Notes: generated by a model not told the origin, from the letters alone. A DNA stretch of 64,000 nucleotides from Caulobacter sp. RHG1 (GCF_013181195.1 NZ_SMZP01000006.1:248001-312000); one strand, 5' to 3'; positions 25,775 to 35,830 are shown, numbered from the stretch's first letter. A program made the numbers and translations.

Positions 25775-26100
25775 GGTCTCTTCTCCCCGGTCTTCATCGT
25801 TCTGGCGGCGGAGCAGGGTCCGGCGGCGCGCGCAATGGCGACGCAATCATCCGGGCCTTGGCCCCCCTGTCCTGTCAAAACGAACGGCGCGAAAATTTCC
25901 GCCATAGGATCGTATCGTCAATCGCGATCGCGCGCGGCAAGAGCCTCGGCGCCCATATTCGATCGCAAACTGCGTCGGACTTGGACGAACCCACCTCTCT
26001 TGGCCCCCGATCGCGCCTTTGCGATCGACGCGGACCATTTGACGAGACCTTCTGGATATGGCGCGATGGCGCACCGCCCCTTTTGCGGAGGGACCCAATC

Positions 26101-26685
26101 ATGGACGGTCTGACCACGCGCCTGAGCTGGTTCAAGGCGGTGATCCTGCCCCATGAGGCGGCTCTGCGCGCGCGCCTGCGCCGCGCCTGCCCGCCCGGCT
26201 TCGACGTCGACAACCTGGTGGCCGAGAGCCTGGCGCGCGCCTATGCGGCCAAGGACATCGACCGGATCCCCACGGGCCGCGGCTATCTGTTCACCATCGC
26301 CCGCAACCTGCTGATCGACACCCTGCGGCGCGAAACCATCGTCTCGCTGGATTTCGTCGCCGACCTGGACACCCTGCGCAGCGACGACACCCTGGAAGCC
26401 TCGCTGACTGCCCGCGACGAGCTGCGTCGACTGCACGCGATCATCGAAACCCTGCCCGCCCAGTGCCGCCAGGTGTTTATTTTGCGACGCGTGCACGATG
26501 TTTCGTTCCAAGAGATAGCGGTTCGCATGTCCCTATCCGTTTCGACAGTAGAGAAGCATCTTGCTAGAGCTGTGATGCTCGTGGCCAAGGCTATGTCCGA
26601 GCGCGAGGAAGGCAGTGTTGACCGCATCACCCGCAGGGGCCGAAAGGCAGCAGATCGACGAGAGGGCCTCGGCGCTCCTCGTTAG
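26101..26685 (+). CDS. ECF sigma factor, FecI type (module 1)
   Basis: 194 residues from ATG 26101 with GGAGG nearby. Sigma region 2 is VILPHEAALRARLRRACPPG through GYLFTIARNLLIDTLRRE; region 4 is LPAQCRQVFILRRVHDVSFQ and the HTH EIAVRMSLSVSTVEKHLARA. These FecI-like factors are held by a FecR protein and released when a TonB receptor binds ligand. The fecR-like gene starts 71 bases before this one ends, so their translation is coupled. The 254-base gap upstream (25847-26100) shows no other gene. Confidence 0.9.
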   Translation: MDGLTTRLSWFKAVILPHEAALRARLRRACPPGFDVDNLVAESLARAYAAKDIDRIPTGRGYLFTIARNLLIDTLRRETIVSLDFVADLDTLRSDDTLEASLTARDELRRLHAIIETLPAQCRQVFILRRVHDVSFQEIAVRMSLSVSTVEKHLARAVMLVAKAMSEREEGSVDRITRRGRKAADRREGLGAPR

Positions 26686-27616
26686 GCTGCACGCCGGCGC
26701 GGCTGCGGACGAGCGTCAGGCCATCTTCGACTGGCTGGAAGCCGATCCTCGCCATGCGGTGGCCTTCGCGCGGATGGAAGCGGCCTGGGAGGCCGGCGAG
26801 CGCCTACGAGCCAGCCCGCCACCGGTCGAGATTCCCGCGGCGGTGGTCGAAGATCCGCCCATGGTGTCGCGCCGCGCTCTGGTCGGCGGTTCGGTGGCGG
26901 CCCTGTTCGTCGCGGCGGTCGGCACGGCGGCCTGGCGCTATCTCGGCGATGTCGACCTGCACCACACCCGCACCGGCGAGCGGCGGACGGTCACCCTGGC
27001 CGACGGTTCGCGTATCCACCTCAACACCGCCTCGGCCGTTGAGGTGGCGCTGCGCAAGACCAGCCGGCAGGTCCGGCTGATCAAGGGCGAGGCTTTGTTC
27101 GAGGTCGCCCATGATCCGGGCCGGCCGTTCCTGGTCGAGGCGGGCTCGGCCCGCCTGCGGGCTATCGGCACGGCCTTCAATGTCCGCATCCGCGACACCG
27201 TGGTCGAACTGACCGTCACCGAGGGCGTGGTGGCCGTGGCCGAGGCCGGCGGCAAGTCGCAGGCCGACGTGCAGCGCGCCGATGCGCCCAAGGTCGTGGC
27301 CGGCGGCGGCGCGGTGATCGGTTCTGGGGCCATGGCGCCCACGGCGCTGGGGCCGGCCATCCTGCGCCAGCGCACCGCCTGGCAGGACGGGGTGATCGAG
27401 CTGGACGGCGAGACGCTGGCCCAGGCAGTGGCCGAGTTCAATCGCTATCGCGGCCCGCCCATCGTCATCGGCGACCCGCGCCTGGCCAATCTGAGGGTCG
27501 GCGGACGCTTCGAGGTGGACGAGGCCGACAAGTTCCTGACCGCGGTCGAGGGCAGCTTCCCGGTCAATGTGATCCCCGCCGCGGACGGCAGCATCCTGCT
27601 TGTGACAAGGTCGTGA
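26615..27616 (+). CDS. FecR-family anti-sigma factor (module 1)
   Basis: 333 residues, start GTG 26615 (TTG 26618 equally possible) with GAGGAAGG just upstream, inside the sigma gene. N-terminal cytoplasmic DUF4880-type anti-sigma domain (residues 14-62, DERASALLVRLHAGAAADER), a transmembrane helix at about 86-108 preceded by RRALVGG, then periplasmic FecR domain (LADGSRIHLNTASAVEV, AIGTAFNVR) and a C-terminal STN-like part (LAQAVAEFNRYRGPPIVIGD) that meets the receptor. It transmits receptor occupancy to the sigma factor. Confidence 0.92.
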   Translation: MLTASPAGAERQQIDERASALLVRLHAGAAADERQAIFDWLEADPRHAVAFARMEAAWEAGERLRASPPPVEIPAAVVEDPPMVSRRALVGGSVAALFVAAVGTAAWRYLGDVDLHHTRTGERRTVTLADGSRIHLNTASAVEVALRKTSRQVRLIKGEALFEVAHDPGRPFLVEAGSARLRAIGTAFNVRIRDTVVELTVTEGVVAVAEAGGKSQADVQRADAPKVVAGGGAVIGSGAMAPTALGPAILRQRTAWQDGVIELDGETLAQAVAEFNRYRGPPIVIGDPRLANLRVGGRFEVDEADKFLTAVEGSFPVNVIPAADGSILLVTRS

Positions 27617-27667
27617 AAATTATTCTCTAATTAGATGGCGGTTCCCCGCGCGGCGGCTCGTTGCACT

Positions 27668-27687
27668 TGATTGAGACTGTTCAATCA
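27668..27687 (+). promoter_or_regulatory. Short inverted repeat in the receptor 1 leader
   Basis: TGATTGA-N6-TCAATCA, 16 bases before the receptor start codon. It could be an operator or a small leader hairpin. Function inferred only from symmetry and position. Confidence 0.35.
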
Positions 27688-27703
27688 CGCTCGGGGGCGT
27701 CCA

Positions 27704-30484
27704 ATGGCCGGTGGTTCTAAGTTCAATTCTCTGTATCGCGGCGCGTTGTTCGCCACGGTCGCAATGGTCGCGCTGCCTGCTGCCGCGGCCGAGGTTTCCA
27801 AGGACTTCAACATTGCGGCCCAGCCGATGCAGGGGGCGCTGAACGCGCTGTCCCAGCAGTCGGGCGTGCGGTTGCTCTATCCCTACGACCAAGTTTCGGG
27901 CCTGCGCTCGCCGGCGGTCAACGGCCGGATGCCGACCCGCCAGGCGCTGGACGCCATCATCGAGCGCTCGCCGTTGCGGGTGGCGATCATGAAGGAGGGG
28001 CTGATCGCCCTGACCGCCGAGCCGGCAGCGCCGACCGGCCTGATCAAGGCCAGCGCGCCGATGGGCTACGCCGTCCAGGAAAGCGTCGCGCCGGTGCGCG
28101 AGGCCCCCGAAGAAGTCACCGAGGTCGTGGTGACCGGTACGCGCGGCGTCGCCCGCACCGTGACCGAGAGCCCCACCCCGATCGACGTGCTCAGCGCCGC
28201 CGACCTGGAGCGCACCGGCAAGGCCGGCGCCTTCCAGGCCCTGCAGACCCTGGTGCCCTCGTTCAACCTGCCGGCCCGCGCTGGCGGCGGCACGGCCACC
28301 GTCATCGCCACGGGCGGCCTGCGCGGCCTCAACCCCGACCAGACCTTGGTGCTGGTCAACGGCAAGCGCCGCCACAAGACCTCGCTGATCAACTCGGTGT
28401 CGTCGCTCTATAACGGCTCGGTGCCCGCCGACCTGGACCTGATCCCGACTTCGGCGATCGGCCGGATCGAGGTGCTGCGCGACGGCGCGGCCGCCCAGTA
28501 CGGTTCGGACGCCATCGCCGGCGTCATCAACATCATGCTGAAGGACACGCCCGGCGGTTCGCTGACCGTGACCCATGGCAAGAACTTCGACCGCGGCGAC
28601 GGCCAGTTCACCCAGGTGCAGGGCAGCTACGGGACCAAGATCGGCGAGGATGGCTTCCTGAACCTGTTCTTCGCCACCAAGGACCAGGCGCTATCGAACC
28701 GCGCCGAACCGATCGCCTCCACCATCCGCCTGTACCCGCTGGTGGGCGGCGCGCTGGACCCGCGCGAGGCCACGGTGAACCGCATGGTGACCCGCAACTC
28801 GGGCGTCCTGCCGCAGAACGGCGTCAATCTGGGCTACAACGCCCGCTATGACGTCGGCGAGGTCGAGCTCTATTCGTTCGGCACCTTCAGCCACCGCGTC
28901 TCGGACCTGCCGTTCACGTTCCGGGCCCCGACCAACGTCAATTCGCTGCCCCAGGTCTATCCGGACGGCTTCCGCCCCAACCTGGTGATCAAGGAGCAGG
29001 ACTTCGAACTGGCCTTCGGCGCGCGCGGCGTGATCCAGGGCTGGGACTGGGACGTCTCGTCGACCTTCGGCAAGAACCTGGCCAAGGAAAACGTCTCCGA
29101 GAGCATCAACGCCAGCCTGGGTCCGGCAAGCCCGACCACCTTCTACGTCGGCAAGCTGGTCTCGTCGGAGTGGGTCAACTCGCTGGACGTCACCCGTGGT
29201 TTCCAGGCCGGCGGCGGCGACCTGCAGCTGTCGTTCGGCGCCCAGCACCGCCGCGAGACCTATCAGGTCGGCGCCGGCGAGCCGCTGAGCTACGCGGCCG
29301 GGACCTATGTCATTCCGGCGGGCCAGCCCTCGGCGGGCTCGCGTCCGGCGACCGGCGCCCAGGCCGCGCCGGGCTTCCAGCCCAGCGACGCCAGCAAGAC
29401 CAAGCGCACCAACCTCGCGGCCTATGGCGAGGTCGGCTACAGCCTCGACAAGCTCTTCCTGGGCGCGGCGGTCCGCTACGAGGACTATGACGACGCCTCC
29501 GGCGACACCGTGGTCGGCAAGATCAACGGCCGCTACGAGCTGACGCCTTGGCTGGCCATCCGCGGCGCGGCCAGCACCGGCTTCCGCGCGCCGGGCCTGG
29601 CCCAGAACAGCTACGCCGCCAGCTCCAGCCAGTTCCGTCAGGTCAATGGCGTGCTGGATCTGCTGCAGATCAAGACCCTGCCGGTCGGCTCGCGCGAGGC
29701 CATCGCCCTGGGCGCGCAGCCGCTGACGCCGGAGAAGTCGAAGAACTACAGCGTCGGCGTGACCCTGGAGCCGCTGCCGCGCCTGTCGGTCACCCTGGAC
29801 GCCTACCAGATCGACGTCGACGGCCGCATCGCCATCACCAGCACCCTGACGGGGACGGCGGTGTCGAACATCCTGGTGGCCAACGGCCTGCCCAGCTCGC
29901 TGAGCGCCCAGTACTACACCAACGCCATCGACACCCGCACGCGCGGTGTCGACCTGGTCACCGCCTATCGTCACGAGCTGGGCGACTACGGCACGCTGCG
30001 CCTGACCCTGGGCTATAACCACAACGAGACGAAGATCACCGGCATCATCGCCAACCCGCCCCAGCTGGCGGCGCTGGGCGCCAACTACGCGCTGTTCGAT
30101 CGTCTCAGCCAGGGCTACCTGACCAAGGCCTTCCCGAAGGACAAGGTCAGCCTGGGCGTCAACTGGGCGTGGGACAAGCTGAACGTGAACCTGCGCGAGA
30201 CCCGTTTCGGCAGCTACACCGTGCAGCAGAACATCGTCGCCAACGACCGCTCGTATGGCGCCAAGTGGATCACCGACCTGGAGATCGGCTACCGCGTCCT
30301 GCCCACGGTCAATATCGCGATCGGCGCCAACAACCTGCTGAACGTCTATCCGTCGCGCAGCGGCCCTTCGACGGCCGCCAACGCCTCGTACAACGTCAAC
30401 ACCGGCACGGGTCAGTATCCGGGCATCTCGCCGTTCGGCTTCACCGGCGGCTCGTACTACGCGCGCCTGCAGTGGGACTTCTGA
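27704..30484 (+). CDS. STN-domain TonB-dependent receptor (module 1)
   Basis: 926 residues from ATG 27704; TTG 27671 is rejected because it lies in the inverted repeat. Signal peptide (GALFATVAMVALPAAAAEV), then an STN signalling domain at residues 30-105 (KDFNIAAQPMQGALNALSQQ; RMPTRQALDAIIERS), a TonB-box-like EEVTEVVVTGTRG, a plug (TEVL-type: PTPIDVLSAADLERTGK, VLRDGAAAQYGSDAIAGVIN) and a 22-strand barrel ending in Phe (YARLQWDF). The STN domain marks it as a transducer that signals to the FecR upstream. Ligand unknown; it need not be a siderophore. Confidence 0.93.
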   Translation: MAGGSKFNSLYRGALFATVAMVALPAAAAEVSKDFNIAAQPMQGALNALSQQSGVRLLYPYDQVSGLRSPAVNGRMPTRQALDAIIERSPLRVAIMKEGLIALTAEPAAPTGLIKASAPMGYAVQESVAPVREAPEEVTEVVVTGTRGVARTVTESPTPIDVLSAADLERTGKAGAFQALQTLVPSFNLPARAGGGTATVIATGGLRGLNPDQTLVLVNGKRRHKTSLINSVSSLYNGSVPADLDLIPTSAIGRIEVLRDGAAAQYGSDAIAGVINIMLKDTPGGSLTVTHGKNFDRGDGQFTQVQGSYGTKIGEDGFLNLFFATKDQALSNRAEPIASTIRLYPLVGGALDPREATVNRMVTRNSGVLPQNGVNLGYNARYDVGEVELYSFGTFSHRVSDLPFTFRAPTNVNSLPQVYPDGFRPNLVIKEQDFELAFGARGVIQGWDWDVSSTFGKNLAKENVSESINASLGPASPTTFYVGKLVSSEWVNSLDVTRGFQAGGGDLQLSFGAQHRRETYQVGAGEPLSYAAGTYVIPAGQPSAGSRPATGAQAAPGFQPSDASKTKRTNLAAYGEVGYSLDKLFLGAAVRYEDYDDASGDTVVGKINGRYELTPWLAIRGAASTGFRAPGLAQNSYAASSSQFRQVNGVLDLLQIKTLPVGSREAIALGAQPLTPEKSKNYSVGVTLEPLPRLSVTLDAYQIDVDGRIAITSTLTGTAVSNILVANGLPSSLSAQYYTNAIDTRTRGVDLVTAYRHELGDYGTLRLTLGYNHNETKITGIIANPPQLAALGANYALFDRLSQGYLTKAFPKDKVSLGVNWAWDKLNVNLRETRFGSYTVQQNIVANDRSYGAKWITDLEIGYRVLPTVNIAIGANNLLNVYPSRSGPSTAANASYNVNTGTGQYPGISPFGFTGGSYYARLQWDF

Positions 30485-30503
30485 TCAAGAGTTGTGGGTT
30501 GCG

Positions 30504-30523
30504 GGGGCCGCTGCGGCGGCCCC
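30504..30523 (+). terminator. Weak hairpin between receptor 1 and acylase
   Basis: GGGGCCG, loop CTGCGG, CGGCCCC, followed by only TTAG. More likely a partial stop or 3' stabiliser than a full terminator, so the acylase could still be read from the receptor transcript. Confidence 0.4.
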
Positions 30524-30556
30524 TTAGAATGAACTAGGTTGGGGAGCACCAAGGCC

Positions 30557-32704
30557 ATGACGATTCTTCGCCGCACCGTCGCGACGCTGCTGCTGACGGG
30601 CTGGATCGGCCTGGCGGCCGGACCGGTCATCGCTCAAGAGGCAGCGACCAAGCCGGCCGCCGTAGCGCCGGCCAAGCCGACCAAGAACGAGATCCTGTGG
30701 GACACCTACGGCGTGCCGCACATCTACGGCACGGACGCCAAGGCGGTGTTCTACGGCTACGGCTTCGCCCAGGCCCAGAGCCACGCCAACACCATCCTGC
30801 GCCTGTACGGCGAGGCGCGCGGGAAGGGCGCGGAGTACTTCGGTCCCGAGTACGAAGAGACCACTACCTGGCTGCTGACCAACGGCGTGCCCGACCGCGC
30901 CAAGCTCTGGTACAAGCAGCAGACGCCCGCGTTCCGCGCCAATCTCGACGCCTTCGCCAAGGGCATCAACGCCTATGCGGCGGCCCATCCCGACAAGATC
31001 GACGCCGACCTGAAGCAAGTGCTGCCGGTCAGCGGCGTCGACGTCGTGGCCCACGCCCACCGGCTGATGAACTTCATCTACGTGGCCTCGCCCGGCAAGA
31101 CGATCGGCGAGGGCGATCCGCCGGACATCGCCGACCAGGGCTCCAACTCGTGGGCCGTGTCGCCGTCCAAGACCGCCGACGGCAACGCGCTGCTGCTGCA
31201 GAACCCCCACCTGCCGTGGGGCACCGGCTATTTCATCTATTACGAGGCCCACCTGACCGGGCCCAACTTCGAGGTCTATGGCGCGACCCAGGTCGGCCTG
31301 CCGATCATCCGCTTCGCCTTCAACCAGCAGATGGGCATCACCAACACCGTCAACAGCATGGTGGGGGCGACCAACTACAAGCTGACCCTGAAGGACGACG
31401 GCTACGTCTTCGACGGCAAGGTGCTGCCGTTCAAATCGCAGGGCCTGACCTACAAGGTGCGCCAGGCCGACGGGACTCTGGCGACCAAGCCGCTGACGGT
31501 CCGCTCGACCGTCCACGGCCCGGTGTTCGACCGCAAGGACGGCTCCAAGGTCGCCGTTCGCGTGGCCGGCCTGGACCGGCCCAAGATGCTGGAACAGTAT
31601 TTCGACATGGTCACGGCGCCGAACTTCAAGGCGTTCGAGACGGCGATGAAGCGGCTGCAGGTGCCGACTTTCAACATCATGTACGCCGACCGTGACGGCC
31701 ACATCGACTACACCTTCAACGGCATCGCGCCCAAGCGCAGCGAAGGCGACATCAACTTCTGGAGCGGCCTCGTGCCGGGCGACAGCTCGCGCTATCTGTG
31801 GACGGAAACCCACCCCTTCCAGGATCTGCCGCGCGTCACCGACCCGGTCGGCGGCTTCGTCCAGAACGCCAACGACCCGCCGTGGGTGGCCAGCTGGCCG
31901 GTGACCATGAAGCCGGACGACTATCCCAAGTACCTGGCCCCGCGCACGCCGGAGTCGTTCCGCGCCCAGAACGCCGTCAAGCTGATGGCCGAGAACGACA
32001 AGATCAGCCTGGACCGCTTCAAGGAACTCAAGCTGTCGACCAACGCCCTGATGGCCGATCGCGTGCTGCCCGAACTGGTTCCGGCCGCGCTGAAGGACAA
32101 GGACCCCGAGGTCCAGGCGGCCGCCCGCCTGCTGGCGGGCTGGGACCGCAACTTCACGGCCGACAGCCGCGCGGGCCTGCTGTTCGAGGAATGGGCCAAG
32201 CTGTTCGCCGGCCCGACCTTCGCCGGCCAAGGCGGCTACGCCATTCCGTGGACGGAAGCCCGCCCGATCAGCACGCCCTACGGCCTGAAGGATCCGGCCG
32301 CCGCCGTCGAGCAACTGCGCACCGCGGTCGCCAACACCAAGAAGAAGTACGGCGCGATCGATCGCCGCTTCGGCGACGCCTCGCGCTTCATCCTGGACGG
32401 CGTCGACGTGCCCGGCACCGGCGGCTTTGGCAACCTGGGCGCCTTCCGGGTCATCACCTGGTCGGAGCCCGACGCCAAGGGGATCCGCACGCCCAACCAC
32501 GGCGAGACCTGGGTGGCGATGATCGAGTTCTCCACGCCCGTGAAGGCCTATGGCCTGATGAGCTACGGCAACGCCCGCCAGCCCGGCACGACCCACTATG
32601 CCGACCAGCTGGACATGTTGTCCAAGGACCAGTTCCGCGAGCTGTGGCTGCGGCGCGAGCAGGTCGAAGCTCACGTCTCCGAACGCACTGACCTGAAGCC
32701 CTGA
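30557..32704 (+). CDS. Secreted penicillin-acylase-family amidohydrolase
   Basis: 715 residues from ATG 30557, with a signal peptide (LLLTGWIGLAAGPVIAQE). Ntn-hydrolase of the penicillin G acylase / N-acyl-homoserine lactone acylase (PvdQ, QuiP) family: NEILWDTYGVPHIYGTDAKA at the start of the alpha chain, the autocleavage and nucleophile site DQGSNSWAVSPSKTADGNAL with Gly195-Ser196, LQNPHLPW, and later FNGIAPKR and NFTADSRAGLLFEEWA. It should mature by self-cleavage before Ser196 and cut an amide bond of an acylated compound in the periplasm. The downstream propeller gene begins 12 bases later, an operon. Substrate unknown. Confidence 0.9.
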   Translation: MTILRRTVATLLLTGWIGLAAGPVIAQEAATKPAAVAPAKPTKNEILWDTYGVPHIYGTDAKAVFYGYGFAQAQSHANTILRLYGEARGKGAEYFGPEYEETTTWLLTNGVPDRAKLWYKQQTPAFRANLDAFAKGINAYAAAHPDKIDADLKQVLPVSGVDVVAHAHRLMNFIYVASPGKTIGEGDPPDIADQGSNSWAVSPSKTADGNALLLQNPHLPWGTGYFIYYEAHLTGPNFEVYGATQVGLPIIRFAFNQQMGITNTVNSMVGATNYKLTLKDDGYVFDGKVLPFKSQGLTYKVRQADGTLATKPLTVRSTVHGPVFDRKDGSKVAVRVAGLDRPKMLEQYFDMVTAPNFKAFETAMKRLQVPTFNIMYADRDGHIDYTFNGIAPKRSEGDINFWSGLVPGDSSRYLWTETHPFQDLPRVTDPVGGFVQNANDPPWVASWPVTMKPDDYPKYLAPRTPESFRAQNAVKLMAENDKISLDRFKELKLSTNALMADRVLPELVPAALKDKDPEVQAAARLLAGWDRNFTADSRAGLLFEEWAKLFAGPTFAGQGGYAIPWTEARPISTPYGLKDPAAAVEQLRTAVANTKKKYGAIDRRFGDASRFILDGVDVPGTGGFGNLGAFRVITWSEPDAKGIRTPNHGETWVAMIEFSTPVKAYGLMSYGNARQPGTTHYADQLDMLSKDQFRELWLRREQVEAHVSERTDLKP

Positions 32705-32715
32705 AAGGCGAACCG

Positions 32716-34242
32716 ATGTCCAAGAAACACGCCTTGATGGCCTCGTCTCTATTGGCCGCCGTCCTGATGGCCGGCGCCGCTCATGCCGCACAAAAGGGGG
32801 CGGCCGATCCGGCCTTCACCTCGATCCAGCCCGAGATCTTTTCGGTCCCCGGCTCGCTGTCGAACGCCTGGGCCGATTTCGACAAGGACGGCGACCTGGA
32901 TCTGGCCGTGTCGCTGAAGGGCGGCGACGTCCGCCTGTACCGCAACGACAACGGTGTGCTGACCAATATCGGTCCGGCCCTGGGTCTGCCCACCACCGGC
33001 AAGGAAGTCCGCGGCGTCAGCTGGGGCGACTATGACGGCGACGGCTATCTGGACCTGCTGGGCGGCTCGAACGTCCCGGCGGCGCAGGGAAACCAATCCT
33101 TCGTCTGGAAGAACGAGGGCGGCAAGCGCTTCGTCGAGGTGTCCGAGAAGATCGGCCTGACCATCCCCGATCGCATGAGCCGGCAGGCCAACTGGATCGA
33201 CTACGACAATGACGGCCGGGTCGACCTCTATGCGTCCAACCGCCTGGGGCCCAACCAGCTGTTCCACAACGAAGGCGGGACCTTCAAGCAGGCCTTCGCC
33301 GACGGCGGCGTGACCGACCTGCGGCCGACCGTCGGTTCGTGCTGGTTCGACTACAACCGCGACGGCAAGCTTGATCTGTTCCTGGCCAACCAGTCGGGCG
33401 CGACCGACGCCCTGTGGCGCAACGACGGGGCCAAGGGCTTCACCGACGTCGCCGCCAGCCTGGGCCTGGACGCGCCGGGCCGCACCAAGGAAGAAGGCGG
33501 CGTGGGCTGCGCCATCGGCGACTACGACAACGACGGCAATCTGGACATCTTCGTCGCCGTCTACGGGGCCAACCTGCTGTACCGCAACAAGGGCGACGGC
33601 ACGTTCGAGGAAGTCGGCAAGGCCGCCGGCGTCGACGATGCCGGCCACGCGGTCGGGGCCGCCTGGGGCGACTACGACAACGACGGCTATCTGGATCTCT
33701 ACGTCACCAGCTACGAGGGCGAGACCGGCAAGCAGACGCCGCTGGACCTGCTGTACCACAACAACGGCAAGGGCGGCTTCGACCAGATCCTGACCCGCGA
33801 GAGCCTGCTGAACGCCGGCGATCACGGCGTGGAATGGGTCGACTACAACGGCGACGGCGCGCTCGATCTGTCGGTCATGCGCGGCTACAGCCCGGTGGGC
33901 GGCCACTTCCTGTTCCGCAACGACCTGGCCGCGCCCGCCAAGAGCCGCAGCCTCAGCGTCCTGGTTCTGGACGCCAAGGGCCACTACACCCGGGCCGGCG
34001 CCGAGGTTCGCCTCTACGACAAGGCCGGCAAGATCCTCGCCACCCGTCTGGTGTCGACCGGCGGCGGCTACAACGCCCAGAGCGCTCTGCCCGTGCACTT
34101 CGGCCTGAAGACCTTCGACCGGGTGACGGTCGAGGTGTCGTTCATGAGCAATGACGGGGTGAAGAAGCAGACCCTCCGCAACGTCGATCCCAAGGCGTTC
34201 GCCAAGAAGCCCCTGGTCATCCGCGAGGGAAAGGCGTCCTGA
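32716..34242 (+). CDS. Secreted FG-GAP/VCBS repeat protein, CRTAC1 type
   Basis: 508 residues with a signal peptide (ALMASSLLAAVLMAGAAHAA). Six or seven repeats carry a Ca2+-binding DxDxDGxxD motif: DFDKDGDLDLAV, DYDGDGYLDLLG, DYDNDGRVDLYA, DYNRDGKLDLFL, DYDNDGNLDIFV, DYDNDGYLDLYV, DYNGDGALDLSV. That is a seven-bladed integrin-like propeller. The last 110 residues resemble the ASPIC/UnbV domain (GAEVRLYDKAGKILATR, HFGLKTFDRVTVEV). Probably a periplasmic or surface binding partner of the acylase that precedes it by 12 bases. No catalytic function is claimed. Confidence 0.88.
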   Translation: MSKKHALMASSLLAAVLMAGAAHAAQKGAADPAFTSIQPEIFSVPGSLSNAWADFDKDGDLDLAVSLKGGDVRLYRNDNGVLTNIGPALGLPTTGKEVRGVSWGDYDGDGYLDLLGGSNVPAAQGNQSFVWKNEGGKRFVEVSEKIGLTIPDRMSRQANWIDYDNDGRVDLYASNRLGPNQLFHNEGGTFKQAFADGGVTDLRPTVGSCWFDYNRDGKLDLFLANQSGATDALWRNDGAKGFTDVAASLGLDAPGRTKEEGGVGCAIGDYDNDGNLDIFVAVYGANLLYRNKGDGTFEEVGKAAGVDDAGHAVGAAWGDYDNDGYLDLYVTSYEGETGKQTPLDLLYHNNGKGGFDQILTRESLLNAGDHGVEWVDYNGDGALDLSVMRGYSPVGGHFLFRNDLAAPAKSRSLSVLVLDAKGHYTRAGAEVRLYDKAGKILATRLVSTGGGYNAQSALPVHFGLKTFDRVTVEVSFMSNDGVKKQTLRNVDPKAFAKKPLVIREGKAS

Positions 34243-34302
34243 AGCCTGCGATAAATCGATAGGTCTGTTTGACGGAAATTCCGCGCCCGTGCATCGCTTT
34301 CT

Positions 34303-34911
34303 ATGAACCGCGAGAACGGGGGAGGGACGGTGTTGGAAGGACGCGCGCGCGTCGTGGCGTGGCTGGGGCGGGAAATCCTGCCTCATGAAGCCGCCGTGCG
34401 CGTCTGGCTGCGGCGCTCGTTCGCCGCCGCCGGAGACGTCGACGACATCCTTCAGGAGACCTATTGCCGCTTGGCCGCCCTCAGCAACATCGAGCACATC
34501 GGCGAGCCGCGCGCCTATTTCTTCCAGGCCGCGCGCAGCGTCGCCCTGGAGCAGATCAGGCGCGCCCGCGTGGTGCGGATCGAGACCGTCAGCGAGATCG
34601 AGGCGCTGGACCTGGCGCTGGAAGATCCGTCGGCCGAGCGCATCGTCTCGGGCCGGCGTGAGCTGGAGCGGGTGCGCGGGCTGATCGCGGCCCTGCCGGA
34701 TCGCTGCCGCAAGATCTTCGAGCTGCGCAAGATCGAGGGCCTGCCCCAGCGCGAGATCGCGCGCCGGCTGGGCGTCACCGAAAATGTCGTGGAGAACGAG
34801 GCAGTGCGGGGGCTGCGGGCCATCCTCGCGGCCATGACCGAACAGGACGCGTCCGCGGGCGCCAAGGGACTGAGAGAGAAGACCGATGGTCGATCGCGAA
34901 AGCGCCGCTGA
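34303..34911 (+). CDS. ECF sigma factor, FecI type (module 2)
   Basis: 202 residues from ATG 34303, but GGAGGG at 34321 suggests the true start may be GTG 34330 or TTG 34333, giving about 192 residues. Region 2: EILPHEAAVRVWLRRSFAAA, DVDDILQETYCRLAAL, EPRAYFFQAARSVALEQIRR. Region 4: LPDRCRKIFELRKIEGLPQR and REIARRLGVTENVVENEAVR. It shares the ILPHEAA-R region 2 start with the module 1 factor, so both belong to one subgroup. The fecR gene starts inside its 3' end (26-base overlap). Confidence 0.9.
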   Translation: MNRENGGGTVLEGRARVVAWLGREILPHEAAVRVWLRRSFAAAGDVDDILQETYCRLAALSNIEHIGEPRAYFFQAARSVALEQIRRARVVRIETVSEIEALDLALEDPSAERIVSGRRELERVRGLIAALPDRCRKIFELRKIEGLPQREIARRLGVTENVVENEAVRGLRAILAAMTEQDASAGAKGLREKTDGRSRKRR

Positions 34912-35830
34912 CATCGAGGCGGCCGCCGCCCGATGGGTGGTCCGCGTCGATCGTGATGGCGATGAACCCGGCGTCCGCGCCGAGCTGGAGGCCTGGCTGG
35001 CCGGCGATCGCCGGCGCCGGGGCGCCTATGCTCGCGCCGAGGCCGGCTGGACCCACCTGGGCAGCGCCAGCGTGCTGGCCCTCGAAACACCGGAGCCTGT
35101 CCCCGCACCCCTGTTGCGCCGGCGGGGCGTGATCGGCGGCCTGGGCCTTCTGGCGGCCAGCCTGGCCGCTGTCGTGGTTGCGCCGCGCCTGCTGGCCAAG
35201 CGCTACGGCACCGCGCTTGGCGAGATCCGCCGCGTGCCGATGGCCGACGGTTCGGTGGCGGCGATCAACACCAGCTCCGAGCTGGAGATCTCGATGCGTC
35301 CCCGCCTGCGCGCCGTGCGGTTGGAGCGCGGCGAGGCGTGGTTCGCGGTGGCCAAGGATCCTGATCGTCCCTTCGTGGTCGAAAGCGGCCCAGTTCGGGT
35401 GCGGGCGGTCGGCACGGCGTTCTCGGTGCGCAAGCACGAGGCCGGCAGCGACATCCTGGTGACCGAGGGCGTGGTCGAGGTCTGGACCGACGGTCAGGCG
35501 CCGCGCCGCGTCGTTGCGGGCCAGCGGGTGTTCGCCGACAACGGCGTGGGCGTCCAGGCCGCGCCCAAGGCCGACGACAATCTGGCGCGTCAGCTAGCCT
35601 GGCGCGATGGCCAGATCGTGCTGGACGGCCAGACGCTGGCCGAGGCCGCCGCCGAGTTCAACCGTTACAACGACCGCAAGATCGAGGTCGCCGACCCTCG
35701 TCTGGCTGGCGAGCGCTTCGTGGGCTGGTTCCGCACCAACGACCCTGAAGGCTTCGCGCAGGCCGCCGCCACCACCTTCAACGGCCAGGTCCTGACCAGC
35801 GGCGAGAGCATCGTCCTGCAGGCCGGCTGA
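34886..35830 (+). CDS. FecR-family anti-sigma factor (module 2)
   Basis: 314 residues, ATG start inside the sigma gene. DUF4880-type N-terminus (AAARWVVRVDRDGDEPGVRA, LAGDRRRRGAYARAEAGW), transmembrane helix at about 79-100 preceded by RRRGVIGG, FecR domain (MADGSVAAINTSSELEISMR, RAVGTAFSVRKHE) and STN-like C-terminus (LAEAAAEFNRYNDRKIEVAD). Same layout as module 1 FecR, so the two are clearly paralogous. Confidence 0.92.
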   Translation: MVDRESAADIEAAAARWVVRVDRDGDEPGVRAELEAWLAGDRRRRGAYARAEAGWTHLGSASVLALETPEPVPAPLLRRRGVIGGLGLLAASLAAVVVAPRLLAKRYGTALGEIRRVPMADGSVAAINTSSELEISMRPRLRAVRLERGEAWFAVAKDPDRPFVVESGPVRVRAVGTAFSVRKHEAGSDILVTEGVVEVWTDGQAPRRVVAGQRVFADNGVGVQAAPKADDNLARQLAWRDGQIVLDGQTLAEAAAEFNRYNDRKIEVADPRLAGERFVGWFRTNDPEGFAQAAATTFNGQVLTSGESIVLQAG